DNA of 64,000 bases from assembly GCF_020085105.1 (NCBI RefSeq), contig NC_058051.1, forward strand, positions 5,290,001-5,354,000, read 5' to 3'. The position numbers and the translations under genes are program-made. Positions within the stretch are counted from its first letter, which is position 1. Each line of letters begins with the position of its first letter. Of this stretch, positions 13,901 to 25,749 are shown piece by piece. The DNA comes from Siniperca chuatsi (Eukaryota; Chordata; Actinopteri; Centrarchiformes; Sinipercidae). Under the pieces are notes generated by a model that saw only the letters and a program-made list of their open reading frames with translations, did not search any database and was not told where the DNA came from.

Positions 13901-16900
13901 TCAGCTCCACAGGTGAAATTGGGGGGGAGTCTGGGATATAGTTCTCTTCGGGGGTGGGGGAGCGAGAATGAGTTTGAGAGTGAGGCGTGGGGTCACCCTC
14001 TCCTGCTTCGTCGTCGTCGTCGTCCTCCTCCTCTTCCTCCATGTCCTCGCCGCTCTCCTCGGTGTCGTGATCGAAGCGGGACTCTGGCACTGTAAGGGTA
14101 AAGTCACTTTAGCGTTGGTCAGTGCATTTGAGCTGCTAGAATTTAGATATGGAGAGGTCAAAACTCCAATAACAGAGTATAAAGAACAACTTCTGTGAGA
14201 CCAACGCGTTTTGGCTTGTGGCCTTCATCAGGGTCATGTCTGAATTTAGATATGGGCCGGTCACTGTTATGATGTTTATGATGCCATTTTTTGGATTACG
14301 GTTTTCAACTGCATTTTATGATCTTCATCAGCAGATGAAGTTTGCCCAGTTGTCATGCCAATGATTCAGTTGTCATCATGTGACCTAAGTATGGAACTTC
14401 GTTCCCATGATATCAAGTGGTCAGGGGTGACCCTCCAACCACTGACGAAGACCGTGAGATGTGAAATCCTTAATGTTAAGATTTCAAGGTTAAGAATGAA
14501 CATTAAAGGTGATGTCATCAGGGTTATCTCAGGCCTGAGACATATTTAACAGAAAATCTGCATTACAAACTGAAGGTGTGGGATTTGAAAGAAGTGCCCA
14601 TTTAGGAGCTAGAAGTTTCTAATGAAAGACACTGTTGAGTCCCCCAACTGTATGAAAGTGCAATACTAAATCGGCGGAGTACCCGTTTAATGCTCAGTTA
14701 TTTTTTAGTTGCTGCCTAGTGTTAGTCCCGCTATTACTGACATCAGGTTCAAGTCCTGTGTTTTGAACTTTTGGTGGTGGGGTTACTTTTTCGTTTGCAT
14801 TTGGATCACAGATTGTGCCTTTAAAAAACCTGCAGAGATGAGTCCTGGCAAGGCATTATATTAAGCTCCAAGAGAAGAATTATAAATAAAACTCCCAAAT
14901 GTTCAGCAGACAAAGCCAAGCTTTTACTGACCCAAATGTGATTTATGCACACTATTAGCCATGCAACTCTTCCATCTAAAATGATTTCCAGGTAAAAATT
15001 GTTTACATAAAATAAACACTCAACACAAATAATTACAATTTAGTCGAGCTGCAGGAAATTTGAATCATGAGCCTAACTTTGCAAATATGCCTTTGGATAA
15101 CTTTCCAAGTTAGGTAACATCTCAAATTAGAATTGGAAACACAGTAACTTCACAGGTGACATGTTCACCCACCTGTAGGTATGTGATTTCCATTTTCCCT
15201 CTCGTCTTCAAAGTCTTCCACTGACTGGTCGTCCTCACTCACATCCTCTGAAAGGGAGGAAGCCACTGTGTTGAACCTGTGATGCTGTGTAACTGGACTT
15301 GACACAACGACATGAGTCACAGTTGTGGAGCGGTCTTTAACAGTTTTACCTGCACTCTGCTCAGACCTTCCTGAGCCTGAAACAGACTCCTCCTCCTCCT
15401 CTTCCTCTTCTTCACCCTCACTCTGGCTGCTGGACTCCTCCTCCTCATCGTCTTCCTCCTCCTCTTCCTCAGAGCCCGATCCTGATGCTAGACAAAGAGA
15501 ATAAGATAGAAGATCAAGTTTTAAGTTTTCCCATCTTCCTATCATCTGAGGTGAAAATGTCCTACAAAAGAAGCCAGGCCTCCCGAGAGTTTTTAGCCAT
15601 TTACAGTAATAGAGCAATTGGACAACCCTAGTACTACGCCTTTGTTGTATAATGGTCATGACTGCTGGTTGGTGTAGGTTATATCATCCATTACCCATGG
15701 AGGATTCTGCTGTGCTGGTCTTCCTTTCGCTGTCACTGATGTCCTGGAGGTCTGCGAGCAGGTCTTTGCCCTCTGGCTTCTCCTCCTTCAAAGCTGCAAA
15801 CAAAACGCTATGTGAGCTATGCTGAAAAATATATGATGATCTTGGGGAAACTGAGTCATTGCACAGGATACAGTTAAGTGTAAATACAATAAAAGCAAAT
15901 AATGATTTTTTTTTTTTTAGTGACGGTGAAATATTGGTAAACTCACTTGTACTTTTCCGTGGTTCACTGTGTTCGGATCTGTCCCGGGGAACACGGGTGG
16001 GACTTCGGCTATGGTGACTTTGCTTTGGTTTGTCATCATACTCATCAGGTAGCATCCGATGGTGAGATGGCACTGTGGACGGGAAAGTCTCTTAAAAATC
16101 ACAGCTGCAGATTTAGCATCACAGTTCACAGGGTTTAAAAAACACAACCCTTAGATTGGTAATAGGACAGTGACTCTGGATGCTTTGGATTTTGTGCTTC
16201 AAGAAATTGCTGAACATTTTAGGAAATATTATTTGCTGTCTTTCTAAGACTGAGATGACAAGATTGATGTCAATTTTCCGTCTGTATGTCAACTACAGAG
16301 CTGGAATCAGAACATTTTTAACCTAGCTTAGCATAAAGACTGAAGGCAGGGGGAAACAGCTAGCCTTTTTCTAAAGTGAAAAAATATGCCTATTGTCCAG
16401 CATGTGTTTGGGTTCATTCACTGACCATCTCGTCGAGCACCTCGCTCTTTGCGTCGCTCCTCAGCCCTCCTCTCCCGATCCTTCAGCTCCCGTTGCTCTT
16501 TCTGCTGTTCGCGCAGCTTTCGGTCCCGTTCACGCTGGCGTTCCAGCTGTTCCAGCCGATCCCTGTGGTCCAAAAAAAACCCAGGAGAATCCAATCGAGG
16601 TCTGTCCAGACAACCAAAAATCCAGTCTTGTCATTGTTTGCTTATTTTTAGTTTGTGTTGTTAAAGTTTGTCTTACTCAAACATACAGTTAGTTCATGGC
16701 TGCAGGATTGCTCTGTTATCTTCACAGCTGTACTCAAGGATTAACATATTGCCATAAAAACCCGGCCCACGGGTTTACGTGGGCTTGATTTAATTAGCTT
16801 GTAATAGAAAACACACCTATAATCTTGCCATCTGGACTTGAGAGAGAATAAACTATGGTGATTTTTAACAATTAATGTTTTTGTGGAACTTCAGATGCTT

Positions 16901-18576
16901 TGTACAGTACAACACATGTACATGTACACAGTACAGTAGCTATAGATATGGGGGGGGAAAAGAAAAAAAAAAGACATTTAGATCAATTTCATGTTGCTCA
17001 ATAGCTATAACATCCTAGCAAGAAAATAATTGAGAAGGGGACAGAATACATGCTAACAAAACAGGTTCATTCAAAATGTGCACTGATTAAACCCAAGTGG
17101 TAATCAAAGGAATAAATACTTCTGTGCCTGAATTAAATGATATGATCTAATATGTGGCGCCTTTCCAAGGTCGTTGCTCACCTCTCTCTACGTGAATGAG
17201 CTCTAGCTTGTTCCCTTCGTTTCTGCCTCTCCCAGTCTCGCCGGGCTTTGTCTTCTTCCCACTGACGCTTCCTACGATCGCTCTCTCGCTCTTTTTCTTT
17301 GTCTTTGGGTCGTGCATGTTTCACTGCTGTGGAATTAAAAACCATGAGTGGAAGCAGATCTGAAAAAAAAAAAAATACAGTTCCAAAACATGTTGTATTC
17401 AGCTGTAAAACACGTTTGTGTTTATGTAATTAAGCAGCACTCCCACACCTTCTTCAGCAGAGTGACTGCGATGACGTCTTTTATCTTTTCTCTTCTCCTC
17501 CTTTCTATGGTGAGATTTGTCTTTTCTTGCTATTTGCTGTGGAGGCTTGATTGCAAGTGAGTCATCTTCCTCTCCCCTGCATAAATGTAAAGAAAACATT
17601 GTGAGACTCTTAAGAACCAGCGACACTGTGTTGCATATCATTTTTAAACCATGACACACATACTTTAAAGTTAAAGTATTATATGCATACTTAATTCCCC
17701 CATGAAAATACACTTTCCTGAACTGGCTGTCAACTTAAACATATTAACTTATGTTTGTTTCCTACAATTACCTGTCCTCTGTTGAGTCATCCCGCGTGTA
17801 CGGGGAATTACGAATTGTTATTTCCATCCTTTGATCCCGTAGTTCTCCTTCCTCCGGAGTGTCTCGTTTGGCTTCCCGATCATCCGCCTGTGGAACAAGG
17901 CCCTGTGTGAACTGTGCAAGACAAGAAGAGCAGAATATGTGGTTCAAGCTAGAGAGACATCATTAAAAGTTCCTCAGATAAGGAATAAGAAAGTTAATAC
18001 AAATACTAGAACATCTGGAATGTTGCTACTGCTATTCATTGTCTTCAGTTTTAACAAATTTCTGGGCATAAAATAAATAGATACACAAAACATATTTATT
18101 GTTCCCACCAGAACTGTTTCTTTGTGTATGTCTTGGTGCAAAAGCTTCTGAAACAGCATTGAGAGAATGGGCCTCTTAACGCTTATGTTAAAGCATAAAA
18201 AATTATAAAAATAACAAAAGCAACAAAAATATTTGTAGATATTACAATTACAAAATTACTAAAAATAAAATGTATGTTTTCAAGCCTATATTTATTATAC
18301 ACTATGCCATTTCTAGTCATTTATTTTTAAACTTACCATGGTGAGTTTTAATTTAAAAATGATTCAACAGATAAAACTGATATTTGGATAAGCCATTCGT
18401 TTTTAACACTGTATCAACATGTAGGGTCTATATATGGGTCATACATTAGCTTTAAGATACTTTACATTTTTCTGACGCTTGGGATCTGTTCTCTCTTCTA
18501 ATTCTCTTCTGCGTTTTTTCTCTAGTAGGATTTCGTCAAGAGTTTTTACTTTCCAGGTCTCCTTTTCGTCCCCCAT
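6727..18576 (-). CDS. cdk11b: Cyclin-dependent kinase 11 (PITSLRE kinase)
   Basis: Nuclear Ser/Thr kinase that pairs with L-type cyclins in transcription and pre-mRNA splicing. Nineteen coding exons join without a frame break: 18576-18466, 17887-17772, 17576-17449, 17326-17182, 16562-16426, 16072-15947, 15793-15695, 15487-15350, 15247-15173, 14089-13866, 13595-13505, 13415-13294, 13182-13077, 12900-12779, 11837-11730, 11349-11233, 10216-10068, 7599-7410, 6819-6727. The product is about 798 residues, close to human CDK11B. It starts [20 protein letters not shown]. An Arg/Lys/Glu-rich coiled region follows, then RS motifs and long Glu/Asp runs. Kinase motifs in order: [53 protein letters not shown]. 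The C-terminus ends GPGFSLKF. Fish usually have one copy, while humans have CDK11A and CDK11B. The start is fixed by homology. Confidence 0.97.
10832..10899. repeat. (TA)n-(TG)n compound microsatellite
   Basis: About 26 bp of AT followed by about 42 bp of GT, within a cdk11 intron. Confidence 0.95.
13664..13811. mobile_element. Tc1/mariner-type miniature element (148 bp)
   Basis: The element sits in a cdk11 intron. Its ends are perfect inverted repeats: 13666-13688 (cagtggtgtgaaaaagtgtt, then tgc) and 13787-13809. It is flanked by TA, the Tc1/mariner target. The interior is too short to code, so this is a non-autonomous MITE. The end sequence matches a type I know as widespread in teleosts. 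Confidence 0.85.
14195..14320. repeat. Dispersed repeat core, copy 1
   Basis: The core ttggcttgtggccttcatca followed by gggtcat recurs near 26290-26330 with one difference. It resembles a common fish and amphibian dispersed element; I cannot name the family with confidence. It lies in a cdk11 intron. Confidence 0.45.
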
Positions 18577-19069
18577 CAGCGTCCACTCTCCACCGCCTGC
18601 ATCCCACACACATGCAACACACAAGTGATCATTACATGTCATTTCAGTTCAGCTTCATTGGAATGATGAAGAATTAGGCTTATACACAACAAAATTAACC
18701 AGTACAGTTATAATAGATCCATGACAGAGAAGAGACTGCCTCTTATTGGTCATTGTTTCTTCCATTTATCACCCATTTTACAGTTATGTAAGTTGTCAAA
18801 AAAAGACCACTAGTAAATTTTATTATTAGAATCTGACAGTTTGTCCCACTGTTACAATATGCTTAAGAACCTCCACTTTTCTTCCTTGTTCAATACAGGA
18901 AAAAGAAAGACTTTGCACAATTTCCCTTCAAATTCAAACATTAAGGCCTTGTTGTAAATCAGCAGTTATTTAATATCTGCCACAGAGTGAAATAAGACCT
19001 TTAACTACAAGTTGATATTCACAACTTTGATAACTAATTATACGCCTCTCATTCAATCTCAGTGCTGCC

Positions 19070-19782
19070 CAGTGGTGGAAAGTAACTAAGCACATTTACT
19101 CAAGTACTGTACTTAAGTACAATTTTGAGGTACTTGTATTTTACATTTTATGCTATTTTCTACTTCACTACATTTCAGAGAGGAATATTGTACTTTTTAC
19201 TTCACTACATTTATATGGAAATTTTAGTTACTAATTACTATTCAGATTAAGAAAATGAAACATGAGCGTATAAAATGACGAAGTGCTTTACTATTAAACT
19301 AACCACTAGTGTATAAAGATTCTAATGTTGGCTGCACAAATTACATTGAGAAATAATATCCAACAATATAATGTATTATTAATAACATAACACTCTGAAA
19401 GGAGTATTTCTGCATAACCAGTACTTTTACTTTTGACACCTGACATTTAGCTGATAGTACGTCTGTACTTTTACTCAAGTTACTCCAGGAGTATTTTTAG
19501 ACTACAGCAGACGAAGACACGAAGATTTTCATTTAAATAAATGTCTGTTAAGTCACTATCTATCGCCGAATGAGGGAAGACAATGGTGATTGATTATTAT
19601 TATTATTTAAACGACGATAGTTTGTTTCGCTGCCAACAATTCTGTGACCTGTATTATTAAACCTCATTTGCTTTTACCACCAGTAACTAGGTGTCGCCAA
19701 ATCAACCAGGACTGAACTCTTAAAGACTGCCACTTTAAGTAAAGGATCAGAGTAAAACGTTTAGTTACTGCTTCCACCACTA
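19070..19782. mobile_element. hAT-like non-autonomous DNA transposon
   Basis: About 713 bp starting cagtggtggaaagtaactaa and ending with the inverse form, ttagttactgcttccaccac then ta. The flanks gtgctgcc (19062-19069) and gtgttgtc (19783-19790) agree at 6 of 8 bases, consistent with a decayed 8-bp hAT target duplication. The left-end sequence is a very common teleost dispersed repeat. No transposase frame is seen. It lies upstream of the first coding exon of cdk11, within its first intron. Confidence 0.75.
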
Positions 19783-20369
19783 GTGTTGTCCCACCAAAAT
19801 GCATTGCGCGGATCATTTCCAAACACTTTTACTGCAATTGTGGTCATATTGTACCTGCGCATACGAATAATTAAGAAATAGACTCAAGTCATATCTTACA
19901 TTTTGACTTAAGTTTGGCATGAGGCATCCCATTATAGGCGTTTAGCTTAAGTCTACTATGACGTTAGGGTGTAAAGTTACAGTATGACGCTAATAGGCCA
20001 GTTAGGAAGACGTAGATAAGACGTTATACTTGTTTCTAAATAAACCAGTGGTTGATTTGTAAGGTAGCCCACATATAAGGCGGAATGGTAGATGAGTTAA
20101 TTACTTCTAACGTTTAACCCGCTGTGTGTTGTGGAGCAAGCGGTTGATGCTAACACATTAGCTAGCTAATGTTAGCGAGCTAAAACTAGCATGGACGATT
20201 GTTGCTAAACAGCTCCTGCAGCTAACTACATGATTTTAAATGAATAGTTAGTACAGCTGGCAGTGCTGGAAACTGGAGAACCTATAACTGTGTCCGTAGC
20301 TCTAGTTAAAAATCTAGGTACAGTAAACGATTAAATTAACCAGCGTGCAGGTGAAATGGTTAAACAAAC

Positions 20370-20460
20370 CTGAAATATGTGCAGCGGTATTATGGCACAC
20401 CGGAAGTCTTAACGCGTTGGTAACATTTGTTAAACTTCCGGTGTGAAACAATGACTTCCT
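20370..20460 (-). promoter_or_regulatory. cdk11b: cdk11 first (non-coding) exon and promoter region
   Basis: On the minus strand a strong donor (CAG then gtttgt) ends a likely non-coding exon at 20370; the next exon carries the start codon. Just upstream lies a perfect 12-bp inverted pair, cacaccggaagt at 20396-20407 and acttccggtgtg at 20434-20445. Each arm contains CCGGAAGT, the ETS/GABP core common in housekeeping promoters. The exact transcription start is inferred. Confidence 0.55.
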
Positions 20461-20473
20461 CCAATGTCATGTC

Positions 20474-20546
20474 ATATAATATAATATAATATAATATAAT
20501 ATAATATAATATAATATAATATAATATAATATAATATAATATATAA
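20474..20546. repeat. (TATAA)n pentanucleotide microsatellite
   Basis: Fourteen or so tandem copies of ataat, directly upstream of the cdk11 ETS-like inverted repeat on the promoter side. Confidence 0.95.
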
Positions 20547-22980
20547 CTTGAATATAATATGTTATTTTTCCCATTTTTACGGAGCCCACGAAGTGTCATG
20601 GAGGGGGGGCGAAACGAATCCGAGTTCTCGTATTAAGCTCGTAAGCTTATATGTTGTCTTTCCTACTTTTCTAACATGTTCTTGGTCGTTTAGACCTCTA
20701 CATGTGTCAGAAAACAAAAGATGTAATCTATATATCAGATAAAAACCCCTATTGACTGACACAGTATGGCTTGCAGCTCATACGTTGATAATAGAACTGC
20801 CATTAGGGCAATAATACTCATCTATATGGTACATCTCCGAGTAATCAGTAGCACGAAGATCTTTATTAGTAGAAATGGGTGAAGGAATAAGTGTTTATGA
20901 TGGTAAATTTACATGAAAATGAAAGATAAGCTGCTCATTGTTTGAGGAGATGGAACTTGAATAGCCTATAACTTTGGGTCTACTGATATCTGTAGATACA
21001 TCTGCAACAATCTGTTAATATACATCAAGCACATGGAAAGCCTTTGGGGTCTTCTAGCTTCATGAATTAAAGACCTAGTTACAGAAAAAAGACACCCCAG
21101 TGGTAAAACACTGTATACGTTTCCCTTTGTTTAAAAGAATAGTTTGTTGTGGGTTAAGAAAAAAATACAGGTTCATGAGTAGCTATTTGGTTTGTATGAC
21201 GTTGTTCAATTACGCAGTGACTTTGTAAGACATCTCCTCATCAAACAAAAAATTAAACAAACAAACATTTTTGAAATTGCTTCTGGGTATTATTAAGGAA
21301 TTGTTAAATTTCAATTGTTAGATAACATTGCTGTATGTCAGCATCAGAGACTATATGATCAAAGCCACAGAGGAGGCCTCGAAAGGTCCTTTATTAAAGA
21401 TTCAAATCTTTAATAAAGCAAAGACCATACACTTTCTCCAAGCCCCTGTTGCATAATCAAATCATTTTATAACAATACAATAACATTGCTGGCTCAAAAA
21501 CCCAGAATATTCCTCATGCCTGTGAATTTCACTAATGGTAGCATTAAGTGTTTTTATATATCACAGGACATTTTGAGGCTAATGATAATGATGATGTATT
21601 CATTCACAGAATATGTGTCTGTTATTCTGAATATTAATGCTATTTTTAGGCGTGTATAAACTTTCATATAACATGTTCTTACCTCTCAAAAGCCAGACCC
21701 AGAGCAGGTGTTCAGAGTCATAAGCTTAACACCTGTCCATGAGGGGGCAGCAGTGTACCCCATGGCTAACTTGCTGGTCCCCTGTGAAGTCCTAAGCTCT
21801 GAAGCCAGTTTTAGCCCCTTCCCCTGACATTGGTGTAACAGGTAATACATACCGTCTAACAGTAATTTCTGATGTTAATGACAGAAATGATTTTCTCATG
21901 AGTGCTAAAATCAAGTGAAACCATAATAAAAGTACATTTGACTCTTCTCAATGTGCAAATGTATATTAACAGATAGTTGAGGATATATCTACAAACCCCA
22001 AGGAATCTGACTGTTTTCCTGCTTAAAGGTGCATTTTATGATGAGTAAGTCATCATCACCTCATTGATACATTACTAGAGTTATGGTAATAAAATGAATG
22101 AGTGGCTGAGATTGCTTTCTTTACACTTAAAAACACAAGAGGGTGCTGTTATTCCAGCACAAACAGAGCTTCAACATGTTTATTATCCTCTGCAATAGAG
22201 CCAAAGAGAAAATCTTTGAAACAACATGGTGATATTATATTTAACCAAACCACATTGTCATGCAGGAGAAGGAGTATCGTGAAAATCTTCAACACAAGTA
22301 CTTTGCTTTGCTGTCCAGTATCTGCACAGGATGTGATGAAACCGGAGATTTAAATGGCCCTTTATCACTGTGAAAGAGTCATATAAGGAGGTAAAAGACA
22401 AAAGCTGGAATACAACCAATGGATTTATGACAGGCTGACCTCAGTGAACAGATGAACTAGGGCCAAGGTCTCATACCAAGCAGGAGGCATGACTCTCTCA
22501 GTCTTAAACGTGGCTTTAAAAGTGCTGGAAAGCAGAGCTTTCTAGACGAGCTGTTGACTGTTTCAGACTCATACAGGTGAGCACACATGAAGTTTATTTG
22601 AATATAGTTTATAGTTTGAATTCTGCTTTGGGTCATCAAATCACTGCTTTTGAGTTGAATTATTTTAGTCATGTGGTCTGATTTAGCTCTGGGGCTGATT
22701 AAACAGCATAAATACTTGACTGACATGATTCATTGGCACCTACACTAATTTTAAATGTCATATGACATATTACACATCACTTAAAGTATATTATGATGCA
22801 TTACATGCAGATTATTAAGGCCTTTTTGACAAATTGACTGCAGTAAGTTACCTTTGATTCTCATCATTACTATACAAAATGAGGCCATATTCAACGCAAC
22901 ATTTTTTGTCAGTTTTTATTGTAGTCAAGATGCCTTATAATGCTTTATAAACACCAGTGGTCTAGACATTTTGTTATACA
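20547..22980. other. Intergenic region between cdk11 and smim1
   Basis: I see no convincing exon. The region is AT-rich with short open frames only. It must hold the 5' flanks of the divergent genes cdk11 (-) and smim1 (+). Confidence 0.5.
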
Positions 22981-23107
22981 CAGACAATTCTTCGTCCTCA
23001 TGGAGTCAGAGTACAGAGTTTATGTGTCCAGGCTGAGCAGTGAAGCGGTGAGTGAACAGTGATTCCAGCCAGCAGATAAACCTCTGAGGAGAGGAAGGAC
23101 TTCCCAC

Positions 23108-23706
23108 ATGGACTCCAACAGTGCCGGCAGCGTGCAATATGATCGCTGGAACGAGGACAACATCAACATGAACGTAGAGGCATCACAGTCTACTGTGATG
23201 AGGTGAGACAAAATGATATCTGACATAAAATTGCAAAGGTCAAATATAAAGTTGAGAATTTTCTGATGCTGAGGAGCAAATAATAAATATATAGAGTTAT
23301 GAGAAGATGTGGATGAGGTAAAACCATATACTAGGAAATGTATGGACTAAACTGATGTGTGGGTTTGATGGAGTTGAAAAGGTTTAAGTTCATGTCACAA
23401 AATATAAAAATAGCTTTTAAACCTGACATTAGTTGAATGCTAAAGTACTAGTAAGCTTTGCAAAATGTCTCTAGTCAAAATAAAGTGACAATGAAGCCAG
23501 GTCATAAAATAATGTTAGAATGACAATAGTCGACCAAATGCTGTTTGACCTGACTCTGCCTCCCTTTCTGTTACATTCACAGAATCTACAACAGAATGTG
23601 TACCGGCAGCACTGGAATAGCAGTGAAGGCAGCAGGAGCTTTGGCTGCACTGGTGTCCATTTACATCATAGGATACGTGACAGGATACTACGTCCATAGG
23701 TGCTGA
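23108..23706 (+). CDS. smim1: Small integral membrane protein 1
   Basis: Two coding exons, 23108-23202 and 23583-23706 (stop TGA 23704-23706), join in frame (AG + A gives Arg) to 72 residues. Human SMIM1 (78 residues) is the Vel blood-group antigen, a single-pass red-cell membrane protein. The N-terminal half is polar (MDSNSAGSVQYDRWNEDN). The second exon begins RIYNRMCTGSTGIAVK, followed by a hydrophobic segment and the conserved end IGYVTGYYVHRC. The human end is GYLTGYYVHKC, so conservation is strongest at the membrane exit. The start codon is the only in-frame Met giving the family length. An AGATAA (GATA-type) sequence lies at 23074-23079, in the 5' leader; a role in erythroid expression is only a guess. 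Confidence 0.93.
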
Positions 23707-23976
23707 TGGTGGAGCCCTGCTCAGAAAGAAAAGAGCTCTGAGATTCTGGATAAGCCTCAAGTTAAAAAAGTTTTGTAAATACAAATCCCTAAAAAAGAGC
23801 ACAATGACATATTTTTATGTTGAAATCAATTGTGATTCAGAAGCTTTAATTTAAGATTTAATATATAGAACATTGGGGTGTGATCGTGTGTCTTTCATTA
23901 ACCTCATATCATACTGATACATGAAAAATGAAGGTTATATTAAAGTTTGTAAATGCTGATTTTATTATTTTGTCCT

Positions 23977-23982
23977 AATAAA
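23977..23982 (+). other. Polyadenylation signal of smim1
   Basis: AATAAA lies about 270 bp after the smim1 stop, before the LINE fragment that starts near 24075. Confidence 0.7.
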
Positions 23983-24074
23983 ACTGCAGTATTGCAACCA
24001 TGCATCAATTGAGAGTCGAGTGAATTTCAAAGAGCAAAAGTATCAAATGATGTCTTGCAAGTGCAATACAGTAC

Positions 24075-24840
24075 AATTCAGAATCAGAAATACCTTATTG
24101 ATCCCCGAGGGGAAACTCTTTTGTTACAGCTGCTCACTATCACGTCAATGCACACTTGAGAATAGAATAGAAATAGAATAGTAATAGAAGTACTAAGCAA
24201 ATGAAAATATAATACGCCATAATACAGGTAAGATAAATTAATTACAAAGTGGATATAAGTATAAAAGCCAAAATAAGTCTAAGTACCAAAGTGGATTTAG
24301 AGGTTGATAAGTATGTACGGTATAATACAATGTAATAATATAAGTAATAAGTAATAGTGCAATAATGGAGTACTGTCAAGTTTAGTGTAGCTTATTAAGA
24401 TGATTATGAGACGGTGGATATTGCACAGCAGTATCAGAAGTATGAATAAATATCAATAAATAGGGAATATTAAACTGAAAATATGTTTCAGTATATTGCA
24501 CAGGAGTATTAAACAGAGAATATTGCACAATTATTTCAAGTATTGCAGTGATGCTAATGGTCCAATGTCCAGTTTAATGACTTAGGGTCATACAGACTGA
24601 CACTTAGAGGGAGGAGCTAAAGAGTTTGATGGCCGCAGGCAGGAATGACTTCCTGTGGCGCTCTGTGGTGCATTTTGGGGGGTTGAGTCTTCTGCTGAAG
24701 GTGCTCCTTTGTTTGACCAGCACGTCATGGAGCGGGTGGGAGACACTGTCCAAGATGGCATGTAGTTTGGCCAGCATCCTCCTCTCTGACACCACCGCCA
24801 GGGAGTCCAGCTCCACTCCCACAATGTCACTGGCCTTACG
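24075..24840 (-). mobile_element. 5'-truncated LINE (Rex1/L2-type) 3' part
   Basis: The minus strand carries the end of a reverse-transcriptase ORF at 24822-24604 (for example SHPLHDVLVKQRSTFSRRL, then TERHRKSFLPAAIK). About 0.5 kb of AT-rich 3' UTR follows. The 3' end at 24075-24125 contains the teleost LINE signature ttattgatccccgaggggaa. The same 3' end occurs on the plus strand near 62240-62300. No intact polymerase domain remains. Confidence 0.75.
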
Positions 24841-24984
24841 GCAATTACTGCATATCTGCTGTCACAGTACTATTATTGCTGTGATAGCAGTTTTTAATAC
24901 TTTATCAAATCAATCTCCACTGTAGATTATCTTCATAGTCACCACATCCTGCTTTGAGAAAAGGCTGGCGTTGACTTTAAGGAC

Positions 24985-25015
24985 TTATTCTGTGATCCGC
25001 TGGTCTGTGTAGTAC

Positions 25016-25063
<48 letters not shown>

Positions 25064-25749
25064 CTGTGCTCCCTCAGCCTCTCTGGACAGTCTTTGTCTT
25101 CAGAACCCTTCTGTTTCAGTATCTAAGTCATCAGAGCAGAAATAGCTTTTCTTCACAGAGACTAGCATCATGTTAAACCCTGAGTGGCATCACCAGGCTT
25201 CTGTCATTGCCCCTAGGATCACTAGTGTCATTCTTATTTTGTCTTGTTGGAGGGTCCATTGCTGCAGGGGTCAATGTTGCAGCTGGTTGAGCATCAAAAG
25301 TCCTTTTAGGCAGTCTGGTGTGACGTTCTGAATTCTGGGCGGCTGCTTTGTTTCCTGCTACATTACTGATTTGTTTATTTGACTCCTGATTTGCTTCTCC
25401 ACATTGTCAACACATGAAACACTTTATTTTCTTGGATATTGGATGTTATACATTTTGGTCAAGGCTCACTCCTTCCTGTGTAATGATACAGCAGCAGCGC
25501 GTTCCACTGTGTCAGAGATGTTTTGTGATCCACTGACAGGTGGCAGAGGAATGTTTCTATATCAGTCATAGTTTGACTTGGTTTAAACAAACCCATGAGA
25601 CATTTTGACCTAGTCAGCATGTGTGCATGGTTGACTGATTTTGCAGCAACTTGGAGGTTAATGGATGATTTAATATCCACAGCAGTTGGCCAGTTGGTCA
25701 GTTCGTTGGACACTGATCTCCAAGCAACAACTTTTCCTTTCAGTAACAT
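24985..25749 (-). CDS. Unrecognised gene, 3' part, poly-Asp C-terminus
   Basis: Three minus-strand segments behave like consecutive exons: up to 25749-25470, then 25396-25194, then 25122-24985 (stop TAA 24985-24987). The donors (gtgagc, gtgatg) and acceptors (gtggag, gacttag) give phase 1 then phase 0 and keep the frame. The introns would be 73 and 71 bp. The predicted protein contains SVNHAHMLTRSKCLMGLFKP and TFLCHLSVDHKTSLTQWNAL. A polar stretch (KRTFDAQPAATLTPAAMDPP) follows, then about 15 Asp and EYYTDQRITE. I do not recognise the family. Upstream exons are not identified, so the 5' limit is that of the open frame. It could be a lineage-specific gene, a divergent orthologue of a 1p36 neighbour, or a pseudogene without visible breaks. 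Confidence 0.45.
25017..25062. repeat. (CAT)n trinucleotide run
   Basis: Tandem atc/cat units. If the minus-strand gene at 24985-25749 is real, this run encodes its poly-Asp stretch. Confidence 0.95.

Noticed and set aside
15165-15659. Single 164-codon minus-strand ORF read as one protein
   Set aside because: It runs through two cdk11 exons and the intron between them. Splice signals and the human protein support separate exons 15487-15350 and 15247-15173.
20474-20546. TATAA array as a set of true TATA boxes
   Set aside because: It is a tandem microsatellite; ETS-type promoters usually lack TATA boxes. Kept only as a repeat and a speculative finding.
25017-25062. CRISPR-like or tandem regulatory array
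   Set aside because: A simple trinucleotide run without spacers in a vertebrate genome.
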